Below are positions 37,386 to 49,377 of a stretch of 64,000 nt of DNA, in pieces. The position numbers were made by a program, and so were the translations under genes. The DNA is from DALYLB01 sp964468345. GTDB taxonomy: Bacteria > Acidobacteriota > Blastocatellia > RBC074. Every line of letters begins with the position of its first letter. Positions within the stretch are counted from its first letter, which is position 1. Below the pieces are notes generated by a model. The model was not told the DNA's origin and did no database searches. It saw nothing but the letters and a program-made list of their open reading frames with translations. The stretch is from positions 1 through 64,000 of the forward strand of contig CAYXVZ010000015.1 of the NCBI GenBank assembly GCA_964468345.1, written 5' to 3'.

Positions 37386-40300
37386 TCAGAACAACAACTT
37401 CAAGGCCAGTTGCACATTGCGCGGTTCGCCCGGGCCGACGCCCGGGGCGTTGCCGCCGTTGCGCGTGTTGGTCAGCAGGCCGAAGGAGCCCGACGAGAAG
37501 TTCGTCACGGGATTCGCCCAGTTGACCAGATTGAACAGGTTGAACACCTCGAAGCGGAACTGCGCCGAGAGCTTCTCGGTAAGGCGCGTGGTCTTGAACA
37601 GCGAAGCGTCCACGCTCTGGAAGCCCGGCCCGTAAAAGCGATTGCGGCTCAGCGAGCCGAATTTGCCGTCCGAGAGGGCCTGGCCGGCGGCATTGCGCGG
37701 GATGCTGAAGGCAGCCGCATTCAGGAAGCGGTTGCCGCCCGTCCCCGCGAAAGGATCGCCGATCAGGTCCACGCGATCGTTGCCGTCGCCGCTCAACGAA
37801 CGGTTATAGCCCGCCGCGATATTGAGCGGCGTGCCCGTGTTGAACGACAGGATCGAATTGAGCTGCCAGCCCTGCACCAGCCGTTTGGGCAGCGCGCTGA
37901 AAAAGACCGGGATGTCATAGGTGAAGCTGCCGCGGAAGGTATGCCGCACGTCGAAGGACGAATTGCCCCGTTCGGCGCGAATGTCATAGCTGTTCGCGGG
38001 CAGCGTATTGCGGGCTTCGGACGACGTATCGAGCGCATGGCCCCAGGTATACGCAAAGCTTCCCGACAGGCCGTGCCAGTTATTCTGTGTGACCGACACC
38101 TGCAGCGAGTTGTAGTTCGATGTCGCTGTTGTTTCGAGCAGGCTGATCGCGCTGAACGTAGGGAAGCGGCTGTTGAAAGGCCGCCGCGACTGCGTCGTGC
38201 CGGTCGTGCCCGGCAGCGGCGCGTTGATATTGCGCGTCAGCGCCAGCTTGGTGCCGGTGCTGCCGACATAGCCGACCTGTAAGACCGTCGAACGCGCAAG
38301 CTGGCGTTGCACATTCAGGCTGTAATTCTGCACATAGGGCGTTGCGAAATCCTGATCGACCGCGAAGACGCCGAAGGGCGGCAGGGGATTGGCGGAGCCG
38401 AAGACCGGCGTGTTCGCCGTCAGGTTGTACGCGCCCAGGCTCAGGCTGTAAACGGGCAGCGGACCGCCCGGATTGTTGCCGATGCCTGAGGCCGCGCCAT
38501 TGCCGCCGCCGTTCGAAGTGAAAAACGAAACGGCCGGGATGTCATAAAACACGCCATAGCCGCCGCGCAGAACCGTCTTGCCTTCCTTGCCGAGCGCATA
38601 CGCGAAGCCCAGCCGCGGCGCGAAATTGTTGAGATCGCGCGGATAGAGGCGATCGATCCCTTTGCCGACTTCGACCAGGCCCTGATCGGGCAGGAAGTTC
38701 GTCAGCGCTTTTTCCTTGTCATACAGCACGCCGTTGAAGGTATAGCGCACGCCGTAATTGAACGTCAGGCTCGGCGTGAGTTTCCAGGTATCGTGCACGA
38801 AGCCGTCGCCGGAGTTCTGGCGATAGGTGCGGCGCGGATTGCCGCGCACGATCTGCGCGCCATTCGCGGGCGTCGTGAAGCCGGCCAGAAAATCCGCCAC
38901 GGCGCGTTCGGCCACGGTCAGATTGGTCCAGGGGCCGCGCGTGCCGTCGAAATTGAACACGCCGCGCTTGCGGCTCTCATAGAAAATATCGAGATAGGCG
39001 CTGCGGATTTCGCCGCCGAATTTGAATTGATGCTTGCCCAGATCCCACGACAGCGTGTCGGTGATGTGCCACGTCGTGTCGATGCGGCCCGCGGGCAGAA
39101 TGCCCGTGCCGCCGATCAGGCTGAAGGTGCTGATATTGATCGTCGGCGTGCCGCTCACGCTCACGCCCGTGTTCAATCCCAGCGAAGCGGGGTTGCCGCT
39201 GATGTCCGCGATATCGAAGGTCTGTTTGAAATAGTTGACGCCGATCACCGCCTGGTTGATCAGCTTCTCGTTGATCACGCTGTTCTGCACGACGGAATAA
39301 TTGTGCATGCGGCTCGGCGCGACCTGGAAATAGGGGCGGAAAAACGATCCGCCGTCATAGGCCGTCTGATCGCCCGTCCCGCCGAAATAGCGCGCCGAGA
39401 TGTTGTGGCGATCGTTGAATTGATGATCGATTTTGACGATGCCGTTGTCGCTGATGTAATCGTTCTCGTCCGTGCTGACATAATTGTTGACCGTCGCGGG
39501 CAGGCCCTTGATAGACGACGGATAGAGCGAGAGCAGGTTGACCGAGACCGGATTCACCGGCACGTTGAACTGCGCCAGAATCGCGCGGCCGCGCGTCACC
39601 CAGGCATCCGACAGCGCCGTCGTGCGCAGCGAATTCGCCGCCTTGGCGCGTTGTCCTTCGAAGGTCAAAAAGTAAAAGGTCTTGTTTTTGAAAATCGGCC
39701 CGCCGAGCGAAAAGCCGTATTGATTGTTGCGGATCTTCGGGGTGCGGCTGCCCTGCGGAGCGACGGGCGATCGGGCGGCGAAGTATTCATTGCGGTTGAA
39801 ATAATACGCGCTGCCGTGCAGATCGTTGCTGCCCGACTTGATCACGAGATTGACCGCGCCGCCGCTGTTGCGGCCGATTTCCGCGCTGCCGCCCGATTGC
39901 ACCGAAAATTGATCGATCGCCTCGATCGGCAGCAGCGTGCCCGCGATGCCCGAAACGCCGCCCTGGTTCACGGCCGAAGCGTTTTGAAAGGCGTCGTTAT
40001 TGTCCGCGCCGTCGATCTGATAATTGTTGCCGCGGGTTCGCGACCCATTGACCGATCCCGCGATCGTCACGCCCGGCGTCAATTGCACCATCTGGCGGAA
40101 ATCGCGGCCATTGAGCGGCAGATCCTGCACCTGTTTCGGCGCGACGATGCCGGTCAGCGTCGAAGACGTCGTATCGAGCCGCACGACGCTGCCCGCCGCG
40201 ACTTCCACGACTTCGCTCAATTGCGCCACCGACAATTGGATCTCGAGACTTGTGATCTTTGACACGGTGACTTCGATATTGTTGACCCGCTGGGTTTGAA

Positions 40301-40610
40301 AACCCTGCCGCGTGATCTCGATCGTGTACAGGCCCAGCGGCAGTTCCGGCAGCAGAAACTCGCCGTCCTTGCCGGTTTCGAGCGTTCGCACGGCGGCCGT
40401 TGCGCGGCTGGTGATCTTGACGGCCGCGCCGGGCACGGCCGCGCCATTATTGTCCGTCACGCTTCCCGCGATACCGCCGCGGAAGGTCTGCGCCGCCGCC
40501 GGTTGAAAGGCCGCCAGCAGGATTGCGCACAGGAATGCCGAAAAGCTTCCGAGTTTTACGTACATTCCTGCTCCTGCCAGCTCGGAGTTCCTCCGATATC
40601 TGTCGTTCAT
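37386..40610 (-). CDS. TonB-dependent receptor with carboxypeptidase-regulatory-like domain (1)
   Basis: The 1074-residue outer membrane protein has an N-terminal signal (about 16-41) and a carboxypeptidase-regulatory-like beta-sandwich (about 44-130, AGSVTDNNGAAVPGAAV). The plug follows (about 150-260, LPLNGRDFRQMVQLTPGV, YQIDGADNNDAFQN), then the barrel to the C-terminus, ending ...LALKLLF with terminal aromatic Phe. This is the large Acidobacteriota type of receptor, thought to import oligomers or siderophore-like compounds; the substrate is not evident. AGGGAG lies 6-7 bases before the chosen ATG; an alternative ATG at 40565 also has a ribosome site (GGCAGGAG). Confidence 0.9.
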   Translation of the reverse strand: MNDRYRRNSELAGAGMYVKLGSFSAFLCAILLAAFQPAAAQTFRGGIAGSVTDNNGAAVPGAAVKITSRATAAVRTLETGKDGEFLLPELPLGLYTIEITRQGFQTQRVNNIEVTVSKITSLEIQLSVAQLSEVVEVAAGSVVRLDTTSSTLTGIVAPKQVQDLPLNGRDFRQMVQLTPGVTIAGSVNGSRTRGNNYQIDGADNNDAFQNASAVNQGGVSGIAGTLLPIEAIDQFSVQSGGSAEIGRNSGGAVNLVIKSGSNDLHGSAYYFNRNEYFAARSPVAPQGSRTPKIRNNQYGFSLGGPIFKNKTFYFLTFEGQRAKAANSLRTTALSDAWVTRGRAILAQFNVPVNPVSVNLLSLYPSSIKGLPATVNNYVSTDENDYISDNGIVKIDHQFNDRHNISARYFGGTGDQTAYDGGSFFRPYFQVAPSRMHNYSVVQNSVINEKLINQAVIGVNYFKQTFDIADISGNPASLGLNTGVSVSGTPTINISTFSLIGGTGILPAGRIDTTWHITDTLSWDLGKHQFKFGGEIRSAYLDIFYESRKRGVFNFDGTRGPWTNLTVAERAVADFLAGFTTPANGAQIVRGNPRRTYRQNSGDGFVHDTWKLTPSLTFNYGVRYTFNGVLYDKEKALTNFLPDQGLVEVGKGIDRLYPRDLNNFAPRLGFAYALGKEGKTVLRGGYGVFYDIPAVSFFTSNGGGNGAASGIGNNPGGPLPVYSLSLGAYNLTANTPVFGSANPLPPFGVFAVDQDFATPYVQNYSLNVQRQLARSTVLQVGYVGSTGTKLALTRNINAPLPGTTGTTQSRRPFNSRFPTFSAISLLETTATSNYNSLQVSVTQNNWHGLSGSFAYTWGHALDTSSEARNTLPANSYDIRAERGNSSFDVRHTFRGSFTYDIPVFFSALPKRLVQGWQLNSILSFNTGTPLNIAAGYNRSLSGDGNDRVDLIGDPFAGTGGNRFLNAAAFSIPRNAAGQALSDGKFGSLSRNRFYGPGFQSVDASLFKTTRLTEKLSAQFRFEVFNLFNLVNWANPVTNFSSGSFGLLTNTRNGGNAPGVGPGEPRNVQLALKLLF

Positions 40611-41102
40611 TTTTTCTCCCTCACTGTTGGTTTGTGATTCGCGAATGCGAAGAATGTTATTGGCAATTGCAATGCCGAAAGAAAGGCGCGGTGGTCACAT
40701 GCGGAGAAGGCCTGTAATAACCTTAAGTTACCGCGCATGCTCATTTCGCGCAGACCGATTGCCTGCTCTCGAAATAGAACAAATATGTGAGGCCTGGGGG
40801 CCTTGTTTAACGAAATTGTCGGACTCTGGCGACCGGCAACGATTGCAATTTTTGGGTGGAGCAGGTTAGTAACCTGAATCCACGAATAATATGTACAGCG
40901 GACTGTCCAGTCTGCTGTTCTTCCTGCAAATAGATCAGAGAATGAAAAGACAGCAGACTGGACAGTCCGCTGTACGTTCGCGCTTCCCTCCGATAGGAGA
41001 AATTTGATATTCAATTCCCCCGCGATTATTGGGTAAAACTGGCGTCTTAACATTTTATCCGTGGATTTGGGTTCGTAACCTGCTCCATCTTTCATAGCGA
41101 TT
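40611..41102. other. 492-base intergenic region between two receptors
   Basis: No gene seen. The nested palindrome occupies 40857-41087. The 40611-40856 part should contain the promoter of the downstream receptor; I recognise no clear boxes. Confidence 0.65.
40857..41087. repeat. Nested double palindrome (GGAGCAGGTT outside, ACAGCGGACTG inside)
   Basis: The inner arms 40893-40918 and 40950-40975 match perfectly over 26 bp with a 31-base loop. The outer arms 40857-40884 and 41060-41087 match in 24 of 28 positions. The inner arm is itself near-palindromic (GGACTGTCCAGTC). It sits 15 bases past the stop of the second receptor. Confidence 0.95.
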
Positions 41103-44100
41103 TCAAAAATAGATCCGCGCCGCGAATTGCACCTGCCGCGGATCTTCCGTGCCCGTGATCACGCCGAAGTTTGCCGCGCCGAAGGCCGTGCCCGGGGTTT
41201 GAAAATTGGCCCGGTTGAAAACATTGAAGGCTTCGGCGCGAATCTGCAGGCGAAAGTTTTCGGTGAAATGAAAGTCCCGCTGCAAGGAAACGTTCGTGCT
41301 GAAATACGACGGCCCCCGCAGATTGGGCAGCGTGCGCGGCGCATTGCCGAAGTTGTATGGGGTCGGCTGCGCAAAGGCGGCCGGGTTGAAATATTGCCGG
41401 ATGTGGTCGGCCTTGGATCGATCGGGCAGGAGAATTTCGCCGATGATGTTCGGCCGCAGGCTGTTGAACGCAAGGCCCTGCAGCGAAGCATTCGCCGCGC
41501 TGACCGAAATCGGAAAGCCGCTCTGCGCCTGGGCGATCACGTTGAGCGCGAAACCGCCGAGCAAATTGGCCGCCCAGCCTTCGGAAAGAAAACGTTGCCG
41601 TCTTCCGAGCGGCAGCACCCAGTTCAGATCCCCGATGAAGCGATGCGCGACATCGAAATTCGAAAGCGATTTGTCGGCCCGTCGATTGTGATAATCCTGA
41701 TAATACTGAATCTGGATCGTCTGATTGTTGAGCGACATCGAGGTCAGGTCGTCGATCGACTTCGAAAAGGCGTAAGCCGCGCTGAAATTCAGGCCCGTGG
41801 CGGCGCGGCGCGCGACCGTCAGTTGCAGCGAATGATAACTGGAATGCGATTCATTCTGGCTGTACGAAACGACGTTGCCGAATTGCGGATAGGGCCGCAG
41901 CAATTGCGCGACGGTCACGGTCGAGCGTCCGAGAATCGAGGTCGACGCGGGACGCTGATTCGCGGGCAAATTCAGAAAAGGATTCGGCACGGTCAGATTT
42001 CCGAGCGGCGCGCCGTTGACGATCCGTCGCGCGATCGCCAGCGCTTCCGGGCTGAGTTGATTGATATCGGTCGCGCCGCTGAGCAGGCTTGAGCCCGCCG
42101 CGCCCGCATAGGCGGCTTCCACGGTCAGGCCGCCGGGCAATTCGCGCTGCAGGTTCAGATTCCATTGTTCAAGTTTGGGCTGGCGAATGTTTCGCAGTCG
42201 CACCGGAATCGATTGCTGCCCGAAGCCATAGAGCGGCCCCGGATATGCATCGCTTTGGCCGACGATGCCGGCGGGGAAGGGATTGCCCAGATTCGTGCCC
42301 GGTGTCGGGCTGATGCCGTTGTTGAGCGAAGCGATGAACGGCGTTTCGGCCAGGCCGGCCATGGCCGCCGTCACGATGTTAAATCCGCCGCCGCCAAGCG
42401 GTGCATAAAAGACCGCGCCGCCCGCGCGCAGCACGGTCTTATCATCCAGCTTGAACGCAAGCCCGATGCGCGGGCCGAAGTTGTTATAGTCGCGATCGTA
42501 ATTTTCGCGATCCGCAACGCCATCGCGCCCGACCGGCGTCACCACGCCGCGCAGCGAAATGGCCCGCGTGCCGAGGCCCATTGCTTCGGGAAACGCGACC
42601 GAGATCGAATCGACCGGAAAGCTCGCGCGCGGATCGAAATTGAGCAGGCGATTGAATCGTTCCGTATTGCCGGTTTCGAGTTCCCATCGCAGTCCCAGGT
42701 TCAGCGTCAGCCGTTGATTCACCTTCCAGTCATCCTGCAAAAAAAGCGCATAGTACTTGCTCTGCAGCGCGGGTTGCGGCGCGATCGCCAGTCGGCCCGA
42801 GGCCGGATTGCCCAGCAATAGGGCCGCAATCGCATCGCCCGTCTGCGGCGTTGTCTCGACCGGAACGCGCTGTGTGAAGGCCCGCGAAAACGTGAAATTG
42901 CCCGACGGATCGTCCGGCCGGTAGTTGTACATTCGATAGGCGCGCTCATTCGCGCCCAGCTTGATCGCATGCGCGCCGCGCAGCCAGCTCAGATCCTGAT
43001 TAAGGCTGAAAACATCCTGATTGTTTCGATAAAAGCCGAAATTGCGCGGCGGCCCCAGCGAGGAATAACCGCCCGGATTGAGCGTCGGAAAGACTTTTGT
43101 ATCGTCCGAAGCGCTCGCCATATACGCCGGCAGGCCGAGCGAGGTCACGTCGAAGCCGCGCGAGAAATGCGTCGCGTCATTGTTGAATCGCGTGAAGCCC
43201 GCATTTAAATGCAGCACGAGTTTGGGCGAAATCGTGTTGACGTAATTCGCCACCCAGGTGCCCGGCACCGAACTCTGCCTCGGATTCTGAATCGGCGAGG
43301 CAATGCTGTCCGGAAAGGGGCCGGAGTTATAAAGAATGTTGCGGTCCTTGATCACGCGAAAGAACGCCTGTTGCGAAGCCGTCAGCGCATAATCGATGCG
43401 CGCCGTGATCTGATAATTATTGGTCGTCGCCAGCGTGTTCGCGACATAGTTGTTGCTGAAACCGAGTCCGTTCGAATTGCGAATGCCCGCCGCGTTGGGC
43501 AGCGGAAAATAAGCGAGCGCCGCGCGGCCCACGGGGTTAAGCTGGCTGGCCGGAATCACATTGTCGGCAAAGGCCACGCGCGAGCCCGCGCCGGGCTGCC
43601 CCGCCGCGACGACCGCGCCCGGCATATAGATCTGGCCGATGCGCGCGGGAATCAGATTGCCTTTCGTGTCGACCACCGTTATGCCGGGAAGGGCCGCGCC
43701 CAGCAGCTCCGAGAAATCCCCTTCGCGCATTTTCGCCGTCGGCACGGTCGAAGGCTGTTGCCGCGTCTGCGAAATGCGCAGCGCCTCATAGTTGAAAAAG
43801 AAAAACAGATTCTCCGGTTTTTGCAGCCATCGGCCATTTCTTCCAAATGATGGCAGATAGACCGGCCCGCCCAGATTGCCGCCATATTGATTGAAGCGGA
43901 GTTTTTCCTTCACGCCGTTCGGATTCGCATTGACGAAAAAGCTGCGCGCATCCAGGGCGTCATTGCGCAGGTATTCGAAAAGCGCGCCGTGAAATTCGGA
44001 CGTTCCCGATCGCGTGGAGAAGTTCAAGGCCCCGCCGCCCGTGCGGCCATATTCGGCGGGAAAGGAATTGGTCACGATTTGAAATTCCTGCACGGCATCG

Positions 44101-44768
44101 GGCGAAGGCCGCAGCGAAATGCGATTGTCGCCTTTGTTCGCCAGCGGAATCCCATCGACCAGCGCTTGCGTGTTCAGCGTGCGGCCGCCATTGATCGAGA
44201 CTTCGCCGGAGGCCGTCAGGTCGGGATTCGCGCCGCGCGAGCCCGGCGCCGAGGTCACGCCGATTTCGAGTTGCGCGAGTTGAAAGACATTTCTGCCATT
44301 GAGCGGCAGCGCATCCACGCGCGTGCGGCCCACAATGCCGCCCAGCGCGCTCGTCGCCGTGTCGAGGCCCGCGGGCTCTGTGGCCACAATGTTAATGGTC
44401 TCGGCCACATCACCCGGCGATAGCGAGATCGTGAGTTCCGCCGTCTGCCCGATTTCCAATTGCAGATTCGGTTGCCGATATCCTTTGAATCCCGCGGCCT
44501 GGGCTTCGATGGAATAGATGCCCGGTGGAATCAGGACGAACGTGAATTGCCCGTCTCCTTCCGTCGTGAAGCTGCGTTTCCAGCCCGTGGCAAGGTTGGT
44601 CAGCGAGATGATCGCGCCGCCGATGGCATTTGCGCTCGCATCATTGACGCCGCCCTTCAACGTGGCCGTCGCGCTCTGGCTCTGCGCGGAAAAAGGCAGC
44701 ATCGATAGAAGGGCGATCAGAGAGCCCAATACATACATATATCGCATCGCGATTTTCTGGTTTTTCAT
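41103..44768 (-). CDS. TonB-dependent receptor with carboxypeptidase-regulatory-like domain (2)
   Basis: The 1221-residue protein starts at MKNQKIAMRYMYV (GGAG 7 bases upstream). A signal peptide (to about 33, SAQSQS), a regulatory-like domain (about 38-120, GGVNDASANAIGGAIISL), a plug (about 145-270, LPLNGRNVFQLAQLEIGV, QALVDGIPLANKG) and a long barrel ending AARIYF follow. The open frame runs 59 codons further upstream, but through a terminator hairpin and a leader with no ribosome site, so the shorter start is preferred. Substrate unknown. It follows an unusual leader with an intrinsic terminator. Confidence 0.9.
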   Translation of the reverse strand: MKNQKIAMRYMYVLGSLIALLSMLPFSAQSQSATATLKGGVNDASANAIGGAIISLTNLATGWKRSFTTEGDGQFTFVLIPPGIYSIEAQAAGFKGYRQPNLQLEIGQTAELTISLSPGDVAETINIVATEPAGLDTATSALGGIVGRTRVDALPLNGRNVFQLAQLEIGVTSAPGSRGANPDLTASGEVSINGGRTLNTQALVDGIPLANKGDNRISLRPSPDAVQEFQIVTNSFPAEYGRTGGGALNFSTRSGTSEFHGALFEYLRNDALDARSFFVNANPNGVKEKLRFNQYGGNLGGPVYLPSFGRNGRWLQKPENLFFFFNYEALRISQTRQQPSTVPTAKMREGDFSELLGAALPGITVVDTKGNLIPARIGQIYMPGAVVAAGQPGAGSRVAFADNVIPASQLNPVGRAALAYFPLPNAAGIRNSNGLGFSNNYVANTLATTNNYQITARIDYALTASQQAFFRVIKDRNILYNSGPFPDSIASPIQNPRQSSVPGTWVANYVNTISPKLVLHLNAGFTRFNNDATHFSRGFDVTSLGLPAYMASASDDTKVFPTLNPGGYSSLGPPRNFGFYRNNQDVFSLNQDLSWLRGAHAIKLGANERAYRMYNYRPDDPSGNFTFSRAFTQRVPVETTPQTGDAIAALLLGNPASGRLAIAPQPALQSKYYALFLQDDWKVNQRLTLNLGLRWELETGNTERFNRLLNFDPRASFPVDSISVAFPEAMGLGTRAISLRGVVTPVGRDGVADRENYDRDYNNFGPRIGLAFKLDDKTVLRAGGAVFYAPLGGGGFNIVTAAMAGLAETPFIASLNNGISPTPGTNLGNPFPAGIVGQSDAYPGPLYGFGQQSIPVRLRNIRQPKLEQWNLNLQRELPGGLTVEAAYAGAAGSSLLSGATDINQLSPEALAIARRIVNGAPLGNLTVPNPFLNLPANQRPASTSILGRSTVTVAQLLRPYPQFGNVVSYSQNESHSSYHSLQLTVARRAATGLNFSAAYAFSKSIDDLTSMSLNNQTIQIQYYQDYHNRRADKSLSNFDVAHRFIGDLNWVLPLGRRQRFLSEGWAANLLGGFALNVIAQAQSGFPISVSAANASLQGLAFNSLRPNIIGEILLPDRSKADHIRQYFNPAAFAQPTPYNFGNAPRTLPNLRGPSYFSTNVSLQRDFHFTENFRLQIRAEAFNVFNRANFQTPGTAFGAANFGVITGTEDPRQVQFAARIYF

Positions 44769-45410
44769 TTGAAATCTCCGAGGTCCGTGTTGGGTAAAAA
44801 AACAAACCCGCTGCCGGGCGAGGAAGCCTGACAGCGGGTTCGATGATTCAAGTCGTTTGTATCGAGTCTTATTCCCTCCGCGCAGGTCTTCCATAGACGC
44901 ACGTACACAAACAACAACAAGCCCAGCCTTGCAGAATGCTTTCAACTGAAGATGTGTCCGGTATGCGGCCGGAGGTAGACATGCGAATCTCTTCTATCTC
45001 CTGTAAATGAATGGGAGATTATGGATTGTGTTATGTTGTCAGAGAGAATCTATTGGACTTGCGCGAAGCTTCGGCTAACCACTGGCTGGCGGTTAGCCTA
45101 TATACACAGGCTGAGATGCGTGCCCGGGCAGAGGCACGCGCGAATTCCATATTCGCATTTGAGATTGGTATCCATGTATTCCTAGTTATTGACTGGGAGT
45201 TTATAGCCTATGAGACATGTCATGGTCAAGAGGGAAATAACAAGATCATGGGATCCGAGGCGATAGAACATCTCTCACTCCGCCAGGGCGGCATCTTGGC
45301 GGATATCGCTCCTCATTCTGGCAATTCCGACCGGACTCGGCGTATTATCTCCGCGGAGTTCATCACCAATTTTTCTCAAAACAAACCATCGAACATGCGG
45401 AGGTTCGGAC
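44769..45410. other. Divergent region between receptor 2 and DUF1549 gene
   Basis: It contains the receptor leader with terminator (44795-44862) and two short hairpins: GGCTAACC/GGTTAGCC (45073-45080, 45091-45098) and GCGTGCC/GGCACGC (45118-45124, 45133-45139). An open frame from 45011 overlaps the DUF1549 gene and lacks a ribosome site; I treat it as spurious. Confidence 0.6.
44795..44862 (-). promoter_or_regulatory. Structured leader with intrinsic terminator (attenuator candidate)
   Basis: On the - strand a stem GTTGTTTGTGT/ATACAAACGAC (44905-44915 with 44852-44862, includes G-U pairs) is followed by a terminator: AACCCGCTG/CAGCGGGTT (44805-44813 with 44832-44840), an inner GGGC/GCCT stem and TTTTTTTA. 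It ends about 27 bases before the receptor start. No other - strand gene lies upstream, so it most likely regulates read-through into the receptor gene. I could not match it to a named riboswitch. Confidence 0.6.
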
Positions 45411-48656
<3,246 letters not shown>

Positions 48657-49377
48657 CAGTTTGCCCGAGAGCGGAAAAGTACGCACTCGCCGCGGGAAAT
48701 CTTCCCAGGATTGAAAACTTTTCATTGCGATAGCGGTAGAAGGCGTCTGTGGCTCTGCCCGGATTTTCTCAGGTTAGTTTTAGCAAGAAATAATTTTTAG
48801 CGCAGCGAAACAAACGAAAGATAGGTTCTTTTTCGTCTGTTTCGTTGTTTTATTTTTCAGTCCTTCCTTTTTGTATCTATTTTCCTTCCCGAAACATAAA
48901 TTACATTCAGCGTTAAAATCAGTAGTAGACACTATCGCAATTCTCTGGCAGACTTTTGTAGTCGTATTCGGTCAACGACTAAATGATCTTTAATTGGTTT
49001 TCATTCGGATTTACAGCGTTTCTCAATTGGATATGCAGGCCAAATGAAATTTCAACACAAAGGTTCAAGGGCTCAAAGGTTCAAAGAGCCCTTTATAGAT
49101 CGGCCTTTGAACCTTTGAGCCCTTGAACCTTTGTGTTGAGATTCTTCTATTTTTCCTACTCATTACATGTGAAAAGCGCTGTAATTGAGACGATCCGGTC
49201 GATCGCCGACTCATTTGCATCCCGTAAAGCAACTCCGATCAGAAAATCCAACTAACAGATCACCCGCAAAGTATCCCCGAGTTATCAACCCCGTGCATCC
49301 ATCAGGATGATCAATCAGGAATAACACTATCAGTTGAGCGAGAGCTTCGTGCTGTCATTCAGGGAGTAGCTACAGGT
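48657..49377. other. 721-base intergenic region
   Basis: No gene seen; AT-rich. It holds the 35-bp palindrome at 49052-49139. The end should carry the promoter of the third receptor; GGAG about 11 bases before 49378 is its ribosome site. Confidence 0.65.
49052..49139. repeat. 35-bp perfect inverted repeat (TTCAAGGGCTCAAAGG words)
   Basis: Arms 49052-49086 and 49105-49139 are perfectly complementary over 35 bp around an 18-base loop. The arm is built from AAAGGTTCA/AGGGCTCA 9-bp-like words. It lies in a codirectional intergenic region, far (395 bases) from the upstream stop. Confidence 0.96.

Noticed and set aside
38793..40262. 489-codon open frame on the + strand
   Set aside because: It is antisense to a clear TonB-dependent receptor and reads as Arg/Ala-rich nonsense; high GC makes such shadow frames common here.
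44769..44945. Cobalamin riboswitch before the receptor gene
   Set aside because: The conserved cobalamin box and core segments are not visible; only a generic terminator and a helix are supported.
44768..44945. N-terminal extension of receptor 2 by 59 codons
   Set aside because: It would start at a TTG without ribosome site and translate through the terminator hairpin; the signal peptide fits only the shorter start.
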